Source of the DNA: an uncultured Halieaceae bacterium
Lineage (GTDB): Bacteria; Pseudomonadota; Gammaproteobacteria; Pseudomonadales; Halieaceae
NCBI GenBank assembly: GCA_938074135.1
Contig: CALJFL010000048.1
Coordinates: 62,001 to 126,000 of the forward strand
Direction of reading: 5' to 3'
Length of the DNA stretch: 64,000 nucleotides
In this document: piece after piece, positions 27,326 to 35,037 of the stretch
How positions within the stretch are numbered: position 1 is the stretch's first letter
Layout: each line of letters starts with the position of its first letter
Notes under the pieces: generated by a model
Told to the model about the DNA's origin: nothing
The model's input: only the letters and a program-made list of their open reading frames with translations
Databases searched by the model: none
Position numbers and translations under genes: made by a program

Positions 27326-29080
27326 TCAGGAAGCTGTTTTCAGCTTTGGTACTACCTTGAGGTCTGGCTTACCGGCCTTGCGGCGGGTGGCCTTTGGCCG
27401 GGGGGCGCCGGATTTGGTGGTTTTTACCTGAGCGCGGCCTGTTTTGGCTTTTGCTTTGGGCTTCGCAGCGGCCGATTTTTTAGGAGCGGCGATTTTGGCT
27501 TTCGTTTTCTTTGCTGTTGCGCCGGTCTTGGGTTTGCGGCTCACTGCCTTTGCGGTCGCTTTCGATTTGGCGGCGACTGCGGCTCGCTTTCGCTTGGGGG
27601 TAGCGATCTTGGCCTTGGCTTTGACGTCTGCCTTGGCCTTCTTGCCACTGGCAGGCTGAGCCAGTTTCAGCGCCTCGGCATACAGTGCCTCATAGGATTC
27701 TACCAGGCAATCGTGGTACAGCTCCGGATCCGGCATGATATCCCGGTCTGCAAGCACCGACAGCGTCACCTTGCCAGAGTAGCTGAACACCAGGTGGAAA
27801 ATCCCCATTCCCGGGGTAAGTACGCCCAGACCATAGTAATCAACCATCTTGGCGCCGGCGCAATACAACGGGAAGTCTGGACCAGCAACATTGGATATTA
27901 CCGTCGAGATATTGACCGGTATATGCCGCGACAAGTTGTTTCGCGACCAGAAACTGGCCGCCGACTTGGCGATAAAAGGCGAGAAAGCACCGGCGATTTT
28001 CAGAATGTCGACCATGGGGCTGGCTTCGCCAAACTCCTTGGCTTCCTGTGTGGTCCCGTGGATGGCTTTCAGCCGCTCTATCGGATCGACGATATCGCTG
28101 TGCAAAGAGGCAAACACTGCCCCGACCTGGTTGTTTTCGTCGGTTGAGTCGCGGCGGGTGCGCATATTCAGCGGCATGCTGGCGGCGAGGGAGCCGTCGG
28201 GTGCCTCGCCTTTGGCTTCCAGGTAACGCTGCAGTGCGCCACCAATGATCGCCAGCGCGACGTCGTTGAGCTTTACACCGGCAACATTTTTGATGTCCTT
28301 GAAACCCTCCAGCGGGAATTCTGCTGCATCGAAGACGCGGTGCGGCCCGACCGGTTTATTGAGGATTGTCTTTGGCGCGGACACGTCGGGCGTTGGAATC
28401 TCTTTGCGAGCAATATCCAGCGCATACTTGCCCATGCCGACGGTGTTTTTAACCGCACCGCGAACCAGTCCGGCGGTGTTTTTGACGGAGTTGATCGAGG
28501 CTTTGGTCAGCAGCTCAGCTACCGATGGCTCAGTATCAACCAGGCGGGGCTCCAGGTCGTCGCCCAGATCGTCTTCCGGGTCGGGTACCAGGTCGTGGAG
28601 CATGGCCATGAAGCTGGCACCACCGGCACCGTCAACCAGTGCGTGATGCATCTTGGTATAAACCGCGAAACAGCCTTCCGGCAGGTTGGGAATATTGTCC
28701 AGGCCCTCGATGATGTAGGCCTCCCACAGCGGGCGTGACAAATCCAGTGGCCGAGAGTGCAACCGGGCGACCTGAATGCAGAATTGGCGCCAGTCGCCCG
28801 GAGCGGGGAGGGCGATATGCCGCAGGTGGAACTCAACATCGAAGTTGGCGTCCTTTACCCAGTAGGGCCGGTCCAGGCCACCTGGTACTTCCACCAGACG
28901 GGTGCGAAAGAGCGGGTTCTGGTTCAGTCGCCGTTCAAAGTTGGCGATAACCTGCTTGAAACGGACGAAACGGCCAGGTGCCGTCGAGGGGTCATAAATG
29001 CCTAAACCGCCGACGTGTTGCGGGGTGTTCGTCTGCTCGAGGTTAATGAACGCGCTGTCCAGTATGCCTAATTGCTTCAT
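27326..29080 (-). CDS. Wax ester synthase/diacylglycerol acyltransferase (WS/DGAT) with Lys/Ala-rich C-terminal tail
   Basis: The first ~465 residues are a complete WS/DGAT. The catalytic HHxxxDG motif is HHALVDG at residues 145-151 and the late ISNVAGPDFPLYCAGA segment is family-typical. The enzyme joins acyl-CoA to a long-chain alcohol or diacylglycerol for storage lipid. The last ~108 residues are nearly all Lys, Ala, Pro, Thr and Arg with AKAK/PKRK/AAPKK repeats, resembling histone H1-like bacterial proteins; this is not a usual part of the enzyme. Tail function is unknown: DNA, membrane or lipid-body binding are options. Confidence 0.92.
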   Translation of the reverse strand: MKQLGILDSAFINLEQTNTPQHVGGLGIYDPSTAPGRFVRFKQVIANFERRLNQNPLFRTRLVEVPGGLDRPYWVKDANFDVEFHLRHIALPAPGDWRQFCIQVARLHSRPLDLSRPLWEAYIIEGLDNIPNLPEGCFAVYTKMHHALVDGAGGASFMAMLHDLVPDPEDDLGDDLEPRLVDTEPSVAELLTKASINSVKNTAGLVRGAVKNTVGMGKYALDIARKEIPTPDVSAPKTILNKPVGPHRVFDAAEFPLEGFKDIKNVAGVKLNDVALAIIGGALQRYLEAKGEAPDGSLAASMPLNMRTRRDSTDENNQVGAVFASLHSDIVDPIERLKAIHGTTQEAKEFGEASPMVDILKIAGAFSPFIAKSAASFWSRNNLSRHIPVNISTVISNVAGPDFPLYCAGAKMVDYYGLGVLTPGMGIFHLVFSYSGKVTLSVLADRDIMPDPELYHDCLVESYEALYAEALKLAQPASGKKAKADVKAKAKIATPKRKRAAVAAKSKATAKAVSRKPKTGATAKKTKAKIAAPKKSAAAKPKAKAKTGRAQVKTTKSGAPRPKATRRKAGKPDLKVVPKLKTAS

Positions 29081-29288
29081 AGTGTTAGTGTCCTGAGGGT
29101 CATTGCCCTGGCCAATTCGCCCGAAGCCGGTTCAGCCGAACTCTCCCCGGAGTCCATGCTGAGCGCGTTCAGGCACTGTTGTTACAGGAATACTTGCTCA
29201 GGGAATGATGATGCTTTTTATGGGTGAGCAAATTTTGGCGCCGTTATATCATTTTCCCTCACTCTACTCCAGAAAAATTGGTTAAAAA

Positions 29289-30611
29289 TTGGTCAGAAAG
29301 TTAAATAGTTGGACTTTCCGCGGGCGCTGGTTAGCTGCCGTTTGTGCCCTGTCGGTCTGGGTATTGCCCGTGGCTGCCGATGGTGGTGCTGCACCCTACG
29401 GCGAGCACTTTGTGCGGGTAGGGAAGACCTGGGCGGACGCCGCGCCTCCCCTGAGGGTCCCCGAGGCGCTGCCACAGTTGGACGTCGAACGGGATGAGTA
29501 CGAACGCCAGCTGGCTCAGGTCGAGATTACCGGCGGCCCCTATGCTGACGGGCTGACTGAACCGCTGCTTGGGCTGGCCCGCTATCACCGTGGCCAGGGT
29601 GAGTTGGAGACCGCGCTGGCCTTGTACCGGCGCGCCTTGCATCTGGTGCGGGTGAACGATGGCCTTTACAGCGAACGGCAGATTCCGCTGGTCCGTGAAC
29701 AACTGCAGCTCTATCGTGAAGCAGGGGATTTTAATGCGCTGGACCAGCGCTATGATTATTTTTTCAGATTGTATGGCAGTGGTCGCCCGCCTTATAGCGA
29801 ATTACGCCTGCGGGCGACCCTGGAATACCTGCGCTGGCAGCGCGAGGCATTGCGTAGTGGCCTTGACGAGGACGGTGCCCAGCGTCGTCTGCTGAATTTG
29901 TATGAATTGAATAGAGACCTTTTGCAGGCGGCAATGGCAGCGCCCGGCGTCAATTCGCAAATGCGAATGCAATTGGGTTTGAGTCAGCTGCGCAACTTGT
30001 ATCTGTTAATGGACCGGGTGCAGGCTCCGGCTGAAGATTTGTTTGGTGTTACTGGCAATCGTTCGGCTGCCGCTTTTCCGGGCGGGGAAGTGCAGGATTT
30101 TCACAACTCCCGGTTACGGGCACTGCGCAGCACTGGACTTGCCAGGGGGCGAGCGTTGGTCAGTGGATTGCTCGAAGAGCAACCCGGTATTGCCGTTCGG
30201 GACCGCGCCAGGTTGCATCTGGAGCTGGGTGACTGGTACCAGTGGAACGGGTTGCGCGCCAGTGCCATGAAGCACTACCACAGCGCCTTCGATATTCTGG
30301 CCGATGCACAGGAGACAGCATTGTTGAGCCAGTGGATGGGGCAGGCAGTTGAGTTGCCGGATAACGGTGCTTTTTGGCAACCCACCCGTTTTCAGGCTGA
30401 CGAGGAAAGCGCGGTTATAACGGCGAGCTTCAGAGTCAATTCGCGAGGGCGTGCAAGAGAGGTGCAGACGCTTGCCAATGCCGCCGAAGAGGCACAATTT
30501 GCCACGCGGCTGCGACGACAATTGCAGGCTACGTACTTTCGACCGCGCTTCGAGGCAGGACAGCCTGTCGAGACGGCGACCAGTGAGCGTCAATACCGGG
30601 TGTACGATTAA
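29289..30611 (+). CDS. Exported TPR-like protein with TonB-like C-terminal domain
   Basis: About 440 residues begin with a signal-peptide-like segment (WLAAVCALSVWVLPVAADG). Helical TPR-like repeats follow (for example LARYHRGQGELETALALYRRAL). The last ~75 residues (ASFRVNSRGRAREVQTLA to FRPRFEAGQPVETAT) match the pattern of energy-transducer TonB C-terminal domains. The start is uncertain: TTG at 29289 has no strong ribosome-binding site. It may be a periplasmic scaffold. The upstream 208-bp gap holds no gene. Confidence 0.65.
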   Translation: MVRKLNSWTFRGRWLAAVCALSVWVLPVAADGGAAPYGEHFVRVGKTWADAAPPLRVPEALPQLDVERDEYERQLAQVEITGGPYADGLTEPLLGLARYHRGQGELETALALYRRALHLVRVNDGLYSERQIPLVREQLQLYREAGDFNALDQRYDYFFRLYGSGRPPYSELRLRATLEYLRWQREALRSGLDEDGAQRRLLNLYELNRDLLQAAMAAPGVNSQMRMQLGLSQLRNLYLLMDRVQAPAEDLFGVTGNRSAAAFPGGEVQDFHNSRLRALRSTGLARGRALVSGLLEEQPGIAVRDRARLHLELGDWYQWNGLRASAMKHYHSAFDILADAQETALLSQWMGQAVELPDNGAFWQPTRFQADEESAVITASFRVNSRGRAREVQTLANAAEEAQFATRLRRQLQATYFRPRFEAGQPVETATSERQYRVYD

Positions 30612-30624
30612 TAAAGCGTGTTAA

Positions 30625-31245
30625 TCAGGCATTTTCTATCAGTAGCAGCGCACCACGTGCCTCAATTGAGCCACGTGTTCGCCAGTCGAATACCTCGGCG
30701 GCGTATTTTTCCTGACAACTGGCGGCCATTTCCAAAAAGGTTGATCGCTCGGGATCGCTGATCAGTATATGTTTCACACCAGCACTAACGGCTCTGTCAA
30801 TCATTGCAGCGACGGGTTCGACCAGTTCGTCCCAGAAGCAGATGTCTGCTGCTATAAGCATGTCATAGCGTGCCAATTGGCGGGTCGTCAGCTTTTCGAA
30901 GCGACTGACAAGATGGGTGGTCTGTACTCTATTCAATTCAGCCACTGCGTCCAGATACGGGAACACATTGGGGTCGGCGTCCATGGAAGTGACGGCTGAA
31001 CCAAATTTCCTGGCGCACCAGATGCCACCGATACCCCAGCCGCAGCCGACGTCTATAACTGTCCCGGTATGCTCAGGAATATTTTTGCCGAGATAGTCAA
31101 TGAGCAGGCAGCTGGACTTCCACAACTTGTTACCGTGAATGGTTGGCTGGTTACCCTGGCGTCGCACTCGACGAATGGCAGGGTGGGCGGAGGTGGGCAT
31201 GACAATGTTGCGAAAGCGGCGTTCCGTGCGCGTGGTTTTACTCAA
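30625..31245 (-). CDS. Class I SAM-dependent methyltransferase
   Basis: The 206-residue protein has motif I DVGCGWGIGGIWCA near residue 62, an acidic SAM-ribose contact in SMDADPNVFPYLD, and the motif IV region YDMLIAADICFWDELV. The pattern is close to lysine/protein methyltransferases of the METTL/PrmA-like group, but the substrate is not evident. It ends 13 bp from the convergent TPR-like gene and is downstream of the DUF3604 gene by 9 bp, suggesting co-transcription. Confidence 0.8.
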   Translation of the reverse strand: MSKTTRTERRFRNIVMPTSAHPAIRRVRRQGNQPTIHGNKLWKSSCLLIDYLGKNIPEHTGTVIDVGCGWGIGGIWCARKFGSAVTSMDADPNVFPYLDAVAELNRVQTTHLVSRFEKLTTRQLARYDMLIAADICFWDELVEPVAAMIDRAVSAGVKHILISDPERSTFLEMAASCQEKYAAEVFDWRTRGSIEARGALLLIENA

Positions 31246-31254
31246 AGGTGCTCC

Positions 31255-33264
31255 TCAGGTGTCCGGGTTTATCCATATGGGCGATGTCCAGGCTCGCTCC
31301 TGTATGACGGGAGAGTAAAACGGTTCCTTTGCCGGGTCCAGACAACAGCGACCATAAACGTCGCCAATAGCGCCGGGAACCTGTTCGGTCGCGGCCGCTG
31401 CACGTTCTTCGCACTGGTCGCTGAAAGGATTAACACCGGCAGCCATGCACTGACGGGTACTCCAGCGACAACTCGGGTTTTCGAGTACCCGCACATAGTA
31501 GAATGCCGGCTCATCCGGGCTGTAATCGGGGTCTCGCCAGACGGTGCACAGCTTGTCATTGCCGCTGCCTGTTAAGGCGCAGGTGTTCTCGTTGACCCAG
31601 CCACCGGTGTCAGCGGTTCCTGCTATATCGTAGACTTGTTCGCGTGTGGAGCCATCGGCTGCTACCCATCCCTTGATAACTTGCAGGCGCTGCAGGTCGG
31701 TACCCGGACTTGTTGAAGTCCCGGCGTCTTTGTTGGCACTGACCAAAAACTCCGGTGAGGCCTCAGTCGCTTGCAGCTCTGAACCCATAGGTACGCCAGC
31801 GTGATAGGCTTGGTTGACCATGTCGGGGCTGTCGCAGATACCCTCGGGCATTGATTCGCCGGCGAAGAAGCGCACTACTGGGCGGGTGCCGCTGGTCGCG
31901 TAAGTCTCGCGGCGGCGCATGCCCTCGAACAGAGAGTCTCGTGCATTCTCTTCCGCCCAGACGACTGCCAGACCACCGGGATTGTCGTAAAAGTGATCTT
32001 GCAGATTGCGATAGCCGGCATCGCGCCGCCCAAGGTGGCCCGTGTAGTTATCTTCCTCGGCACCACCAGGTGTTGCCGTGTGAGTGTCGGTGCTGCCGAT
32101 GAAACCCAGCTTGAAGGGATTGATGCCACTTGTCTGTTCGAGGGCCAGGCCTTCCTTCAGCACGTTGCGTACCATGTTGCGGCGACCAAATTGATCGACT
32201 GATACCGGTTCCCCCACATCTGAACGCATCTCTCCAAACACTGTACCCAGCATCGCCAGGTTGTCCGAGGGTGCCTGCTCGAAATCACAAAGCTCGTCCT
32301 CGGTTGCGACTCCGCGCTGCAGCAGTCGGTCGAATCTGCATTCGCTGGCTGCCTTGTGTTGCACCAGTTCGACCAGCGGCTCGAAAAACAAACGATCCTG
32401 TGCTTGTTGCTCGTTTTCAGGATCGGGAAACATCAGGCCGCGACTGAGATTGGGGTTGTGTGGTATGGACATGACATCGCAACCCGTATCACTTTCGATG
32501 CATTGTTCGCGTAGTTGACGCCACAGCTCCGGATAGTTTCTCGAACCCGTATCGTAGGTTGATATCGCGGTATCGGTCACCGCTGCATTACGAAAAATCA
32601 CATTCCTGTGCAGGTTCGAATAGTTGGGCGCATCGGTATATTCGTAGCCAACAAACGTCGTGAAAGAGCACTCGGAACTGCGATCGTAATAGTCTTCTGC
32701 AGCCACCTGGATCTGGCCCCAGGTTTCGCGATGCGCCGCAGCGCAGTCGTCCAGTGTGCAGACAAACGATTCTGTTTTCTGGTTGCCATCGTCTACTACC
32801 CCGAGGTTTACCCAGTAATCTGCCGCCAGTAGCTGAACCCCAAACCACTGGCTGCGGGTGCCGATACAGGCTGGAAACCAGTAGGAAAGCCGGGAAGAAT
32901 CTTGTGTACAAAGGTTGATTGGCCCCAGGAATTCAGCGTGATCGGTGACTGCAGTGAAGTCCAATGGACGCTGTATCTGTGCTGTTGTGGTCTGATTTGC
33001 GTCGGCATCCGAAACAACGATGGGTTCGCCCATAGCATATCGGTAAGCCGCACCCGGGTCGTTGCGCTGGCTCGACAGATAACTGTCGAAGGAAAAGCTC
33101 GTGTGAACGTGCAGGTCCCCGAAAAATGGCTGCCTGTCCTTATTGAAATGGCTGCAGGGCTGGCGTTCCTCGGTGCGTTTGAAAGGGAGTTCGGCCCACG
33201 CTACCGCGCTTGCCAGGCAAAGGGCAGTAGCAACGATAAGCGGCGCCGAACGATGTCTGGTCAT
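31255..33264 (-). CDS. Secreted DUF3604 protein (PHP-like metal site)
   Basis: The 669-residue protein has a signal peptide (APLIVATALCLASAVAWA) and is Cys-rich for an exported protein. DUF3604 features include QPFFGDLHVHTSFSFDSY near the start, DFTAVTDHAEFLG, and IGSTDTHTATPG. The HxH, DH and DTH clusters resemble the metal ligands of PHP phosphoesterases. The biochemical role is undefined. It sits divergent from a TetR gene and upstream of a methyltransferase gene. Confidence 0.85.
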   Translation of the reverse strand: MTRHRSAPLIVATALCLASAVAWAELPFKRTEERQPCSHFNKDRQPFFGDLHVHTSFSFDSYLSSQRNDPGAAYRYAMGEPIVVSDADANQTTTAQIQRPLDFTAVTDHAEFLGPINLCTQDSSRLSYWFPACIGTRSQWFGVQLLAADYWVNLGVVDDGNQKTESFVCTLDDCAAAHRETWGQIQVAAEDYYDRSSECSFTTFVGYEYTDAPNYSNLHRNVIFRNAAVTDTAISTYDTGSRNYPELWRQLREQCIESDTGCDVMSIPHNPNLSRGLMFPDPENEQQAQDRLFFEPLVELVQHKAASECRFDRLLQRGVATEDELCDFEQAPSDNLAMLGTVFGEMRSDVGEPVSVDQFGRRNMVRNVLKEGLALEQTSGINPFKLGFIGSTDTHTATPGGAEEDNYTGHLGRRDAGYRNLQDHFYDNPGGLAVVWAEENARDSLFEGMRRRETYATSGTRPVVRFFAGESMPEGICDSPDMVNQAYHAGVPMGSELQATEASPEFLVSANKDAGTSTSPGTDLQRLQVIKGWVAADGSTREQVYDIAGTADTGGWVNENTCALTGSGNDKLCTVWRDPDYSPDEPAFYYVRVLENPSCRWSTRQCMAAGVNPFSDQCEERAAAATEQVPGAIGDVYGRCCLDPAKEPFYSPVIQERAWTSPIWINPDT

Positions 33265-33416
33265 GTTAATAAGCCTGCTATAAAGAGACCGCTATTCTCG
33301 CATTCACTGAGGCCAGGATGCCAGCGCGCTCTGACTGTGCGGGGTGACGCCGCCTGTCGCCTTGGGGTAGGATGCCGCATGGCGAAAGGGCTGGTAAACC
33401 ACAGTGGGCGGAGAAT

Positions 33417-34061
33417 ATGACGGATAGGCCGTACGTGGAGCTGCTGGAGAAAAACAAGCCCAGGCAAGCTCGCGCCAAGCGGACCTATGAAGGTATTCTG
33501 AACGCTGCCGCCGAATTGCTGGTAGAGGTGGGTGTCGAGCGCATCTCGACCAACCTGATTGCCGAGCGCGCCGGTATCACAGTGCCCGCACTGTATCGTT
33601 ACTTTCCCAACAAGTACGCCGTACTGCACGCCCTTGGCGCGGTGCTGATGGATAACCAGAATAATGTTTTTCAGCGCTGGTTCGAGCGCAATGGGCAGCA
33701 TATGGATCCACAGAACCTGCTGGACGATATCTACCAGGTGCTGAAAGACTCTTACGACGTCACTCTCGCCCAGACGGGTGGTGCTGAAATAATTCAGTCG
33801 CTACGGGCAGTGGCACCGCTGCAGGAGTTACGTCTGCAGTCGCATCGATTGGTATCGACACAGTTTGCCGAACTCGTCGGTGAGCTCCTGAAGCGCCCCG
33901 TTGATGAGGTGTTGCTGATGCAGGCCAGGCTGACCATAGACACGGGTTACGCTGTTGTAGAAATGGCCCTGGAGGATGACACCCCGTCACCGGAAAATAC
34001 GCTGCGACAGGGTGCTCTCATGATTGGGCTGTATTGGGCCAATATACTGCAAGGCCCATGA
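33417..34061 (+). CDS. TetR-family transcriptional regulator
   Basis: The start at 33417 is preferred to 33372 because GGAG lies directly upstream and the earlier residues are not protein-like. The 214-residue product has the TetR helix-turn-helix (ILNAAAELLVEVGVERISTN, then AERAGITVPALYRYFPNKYAVL). The C-terminal ligand domain is variable. It is divergent from the DUF3604 gene and may repress it. Confidence 0.88.
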   Translation: MTDRPYVELLEKNKPRQARAKRTYEGILNAAAELLVEVGVERISTNLIAERAGITVPALYRYFPNKYAVLHALGAVLMDNQNNVFQRWFERNGQHMDPQNLLDDIYQVLKDSYDVTLAQTGGAEIIQSLRAVAPLQELRLQSHRLVSTQFAELVGELLKRPVDEVLLMQARLTIDTGYAVVEMALEDDTPSPENTLRQGALMIGLYWANILQGP

Positions 34062-34068
34062 TGACGAT

Positions 34069-34545
34069 TCAGTCCAGCGGTTCGACGTCCTCTGCCTGAG
34101 GCCCCTTATCGCTTTGTGCCTCACGGAAAGACACCCGTTGACCGTCCCGCAGTCCACGGCGACCCTCGCCCAGGATGGAGCGAAAATGTACAAATATCTC
34201 TTCCCCATCGTCCTTGGTAATAAAACCAAAGCCTTTGGAGGTATTGAACCATTTGACCTCGCCTTCTTCCCGGTTGCCCGAGCTTGGCGCCTTGTTACCT
34301 GAGTCTTTTGGCTTTTTCTTGCTTGCTGGACGAGCAGGCTTATGTGCTTGGGCTTTATGCTGGCCCTGACTGGCAACAGCAACGGGCCGGCTGATGGTAG
34401 TAAGAAAAGCTGTCGCCAATGTGGCGATGGTGAATGCTGCCAGAAGGATCAGGTCGGGTAATGACTCGCCTCGTAGCAGTGTCGTAACGGTGGAGGCCAC
34501 GGCAGCGATAATAACGCTGGTGACGATTTTTCCTAGCACAGTCAT
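34069..34545 (-). CDS. Membrane-anchored cold-shock-domain protein
   Basis: The 158-residue product has two hydrophobic segments (about 7-25 and 31-51), a Lys/Pro/Ser-rich linker (60-92) and a C-terminal cold-shock domain (93-158). RNP1 is KGFGFIT (104-110) and RNP2 is IFVHF (117-121), so nucleic-acid binding is intact. Tethering a CSD to the membrane is uncommon. It is on the same strand as a standalone csp gene 190 bp upstream. Confidence 0.85.
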   Translation of the reverse strand: MTVLGKIVTSVIIAAVASTVTTLLRGESLPDLILLAAFTIATLATAFLTTISRPVAVASQGQHKAQAHKPARPASKKKPKDSGNKAPSSGNREEGEVKWFNTSKGFGFITKDDGEEIFVHFRSILGEGRRGLRDGQRVSFREAQSDKGPQAEDVEPLD

Positions 34546-34631
34546 GGAATTCCTCTTTAGTCGATGTCGTGCCGGTCGCGGCGCCGGCGCGCAATTCTAT
34601 CATCGATGGACGCTGCCGAACCGGCCTAAAT

Positions 34632-34667
34632 AAAAAATTATTGCGCTGCGCCGTTGCGATTGCAGCG
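34632..34667 (-). terminator. Possible terminator of the csp gene
   Basis: On the minus strand CGCTGC...GCAGCG can pair, followed a few bases later by a T-run (A-run at 34632-34638 on the plus strand). The stem is short and the spacing imperfect. Confidence 0.35.
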
Positions 34668-34735
34668 GCGGTGCAGGCGATGTTGGTACTGTGTCAGCAC
34701 GGCCCGGCACCGGTGCCGCCGGACTTGGTCCAATT

Positions 34736-34948
34736 TCAGAGCTTGGAGACTTCCTCGGCCTGCAGACCTTTGGGGCCTTCGACCAGTTTGAACTCAACCA
34801 CCTGACCTTCGTTCAGGGTGCGATAGCCCTCTCCTTCGATGGAGCGGAAGTGAACAAAGACATCGTCGTCACTTTCCTCGCGGGTTATAAAGCCAAACCC
34901 TTTGGCGTTGTTGAACCACTTCACCGTGCCGCTAACACGTTCACTCAT
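34736..34948 (-). CDS. CspA-family cold-shock protein
   Basis: At 70 residues this is a single cold-shock domain with RNP1 KGFGFIT and RNP2 VFVHF. It binds single-stranded RNA or DNA as a chaperone or antiterminator. An unusual acidic insert, ESDDDD-like, sits between the RNP motifs. AGGTGG precedes the ATG. Only 89 bp separate it from valS, so it lacks room for the long leader of cold-induced cspA unless it is read from valS. Confidence 0.95.
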   Translation of the reverse strand: MSERVSGTVKWFNNAKGFGFITREESDDDVFVHFRSIEGEGYRTLNEGQVVEFKLVEGPKGLQAEEVSKL

Positions 34949-34986
34949 ACCACCTTCCTCGGTTTTGCACTGGGCTTTTTATTATG

Positions 34987-35012
34987 CTTTTCGGTACCGT
35001 GGTACCGAAAAG
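34987..35012. repeat. 12-bp perfect inverted repeat between valS and csp
   Basis: CTTTTCGGTACC and GGTACCGAAAAG are separated by GT. It lies 26 bp after the valS stop on the minus strand. It could form a strong hairpin at the 3' end of valS mRNA, but no T-run follows, so it may stabilise or attenuate rather than fully terminate. Confidence 0.6.
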
Positions 35013-35037
35013 GCGGGAAACCGATTTTTTTGGGACA

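Noticed and set aside
27242..28147. 301-codon plus-strand open frame rich in Gly, Phe and Leu
   Set aside because: It is the reverse of the Lys/Ala-rich tail of the wax synthase, which explains its odd composition.
32600..32630. GGTTCGAATAG resembling a tRNA T-arm
   Set aside because: It is inside the DUF3604 coding region, and no acceptor or anticodon arm surrounds it.
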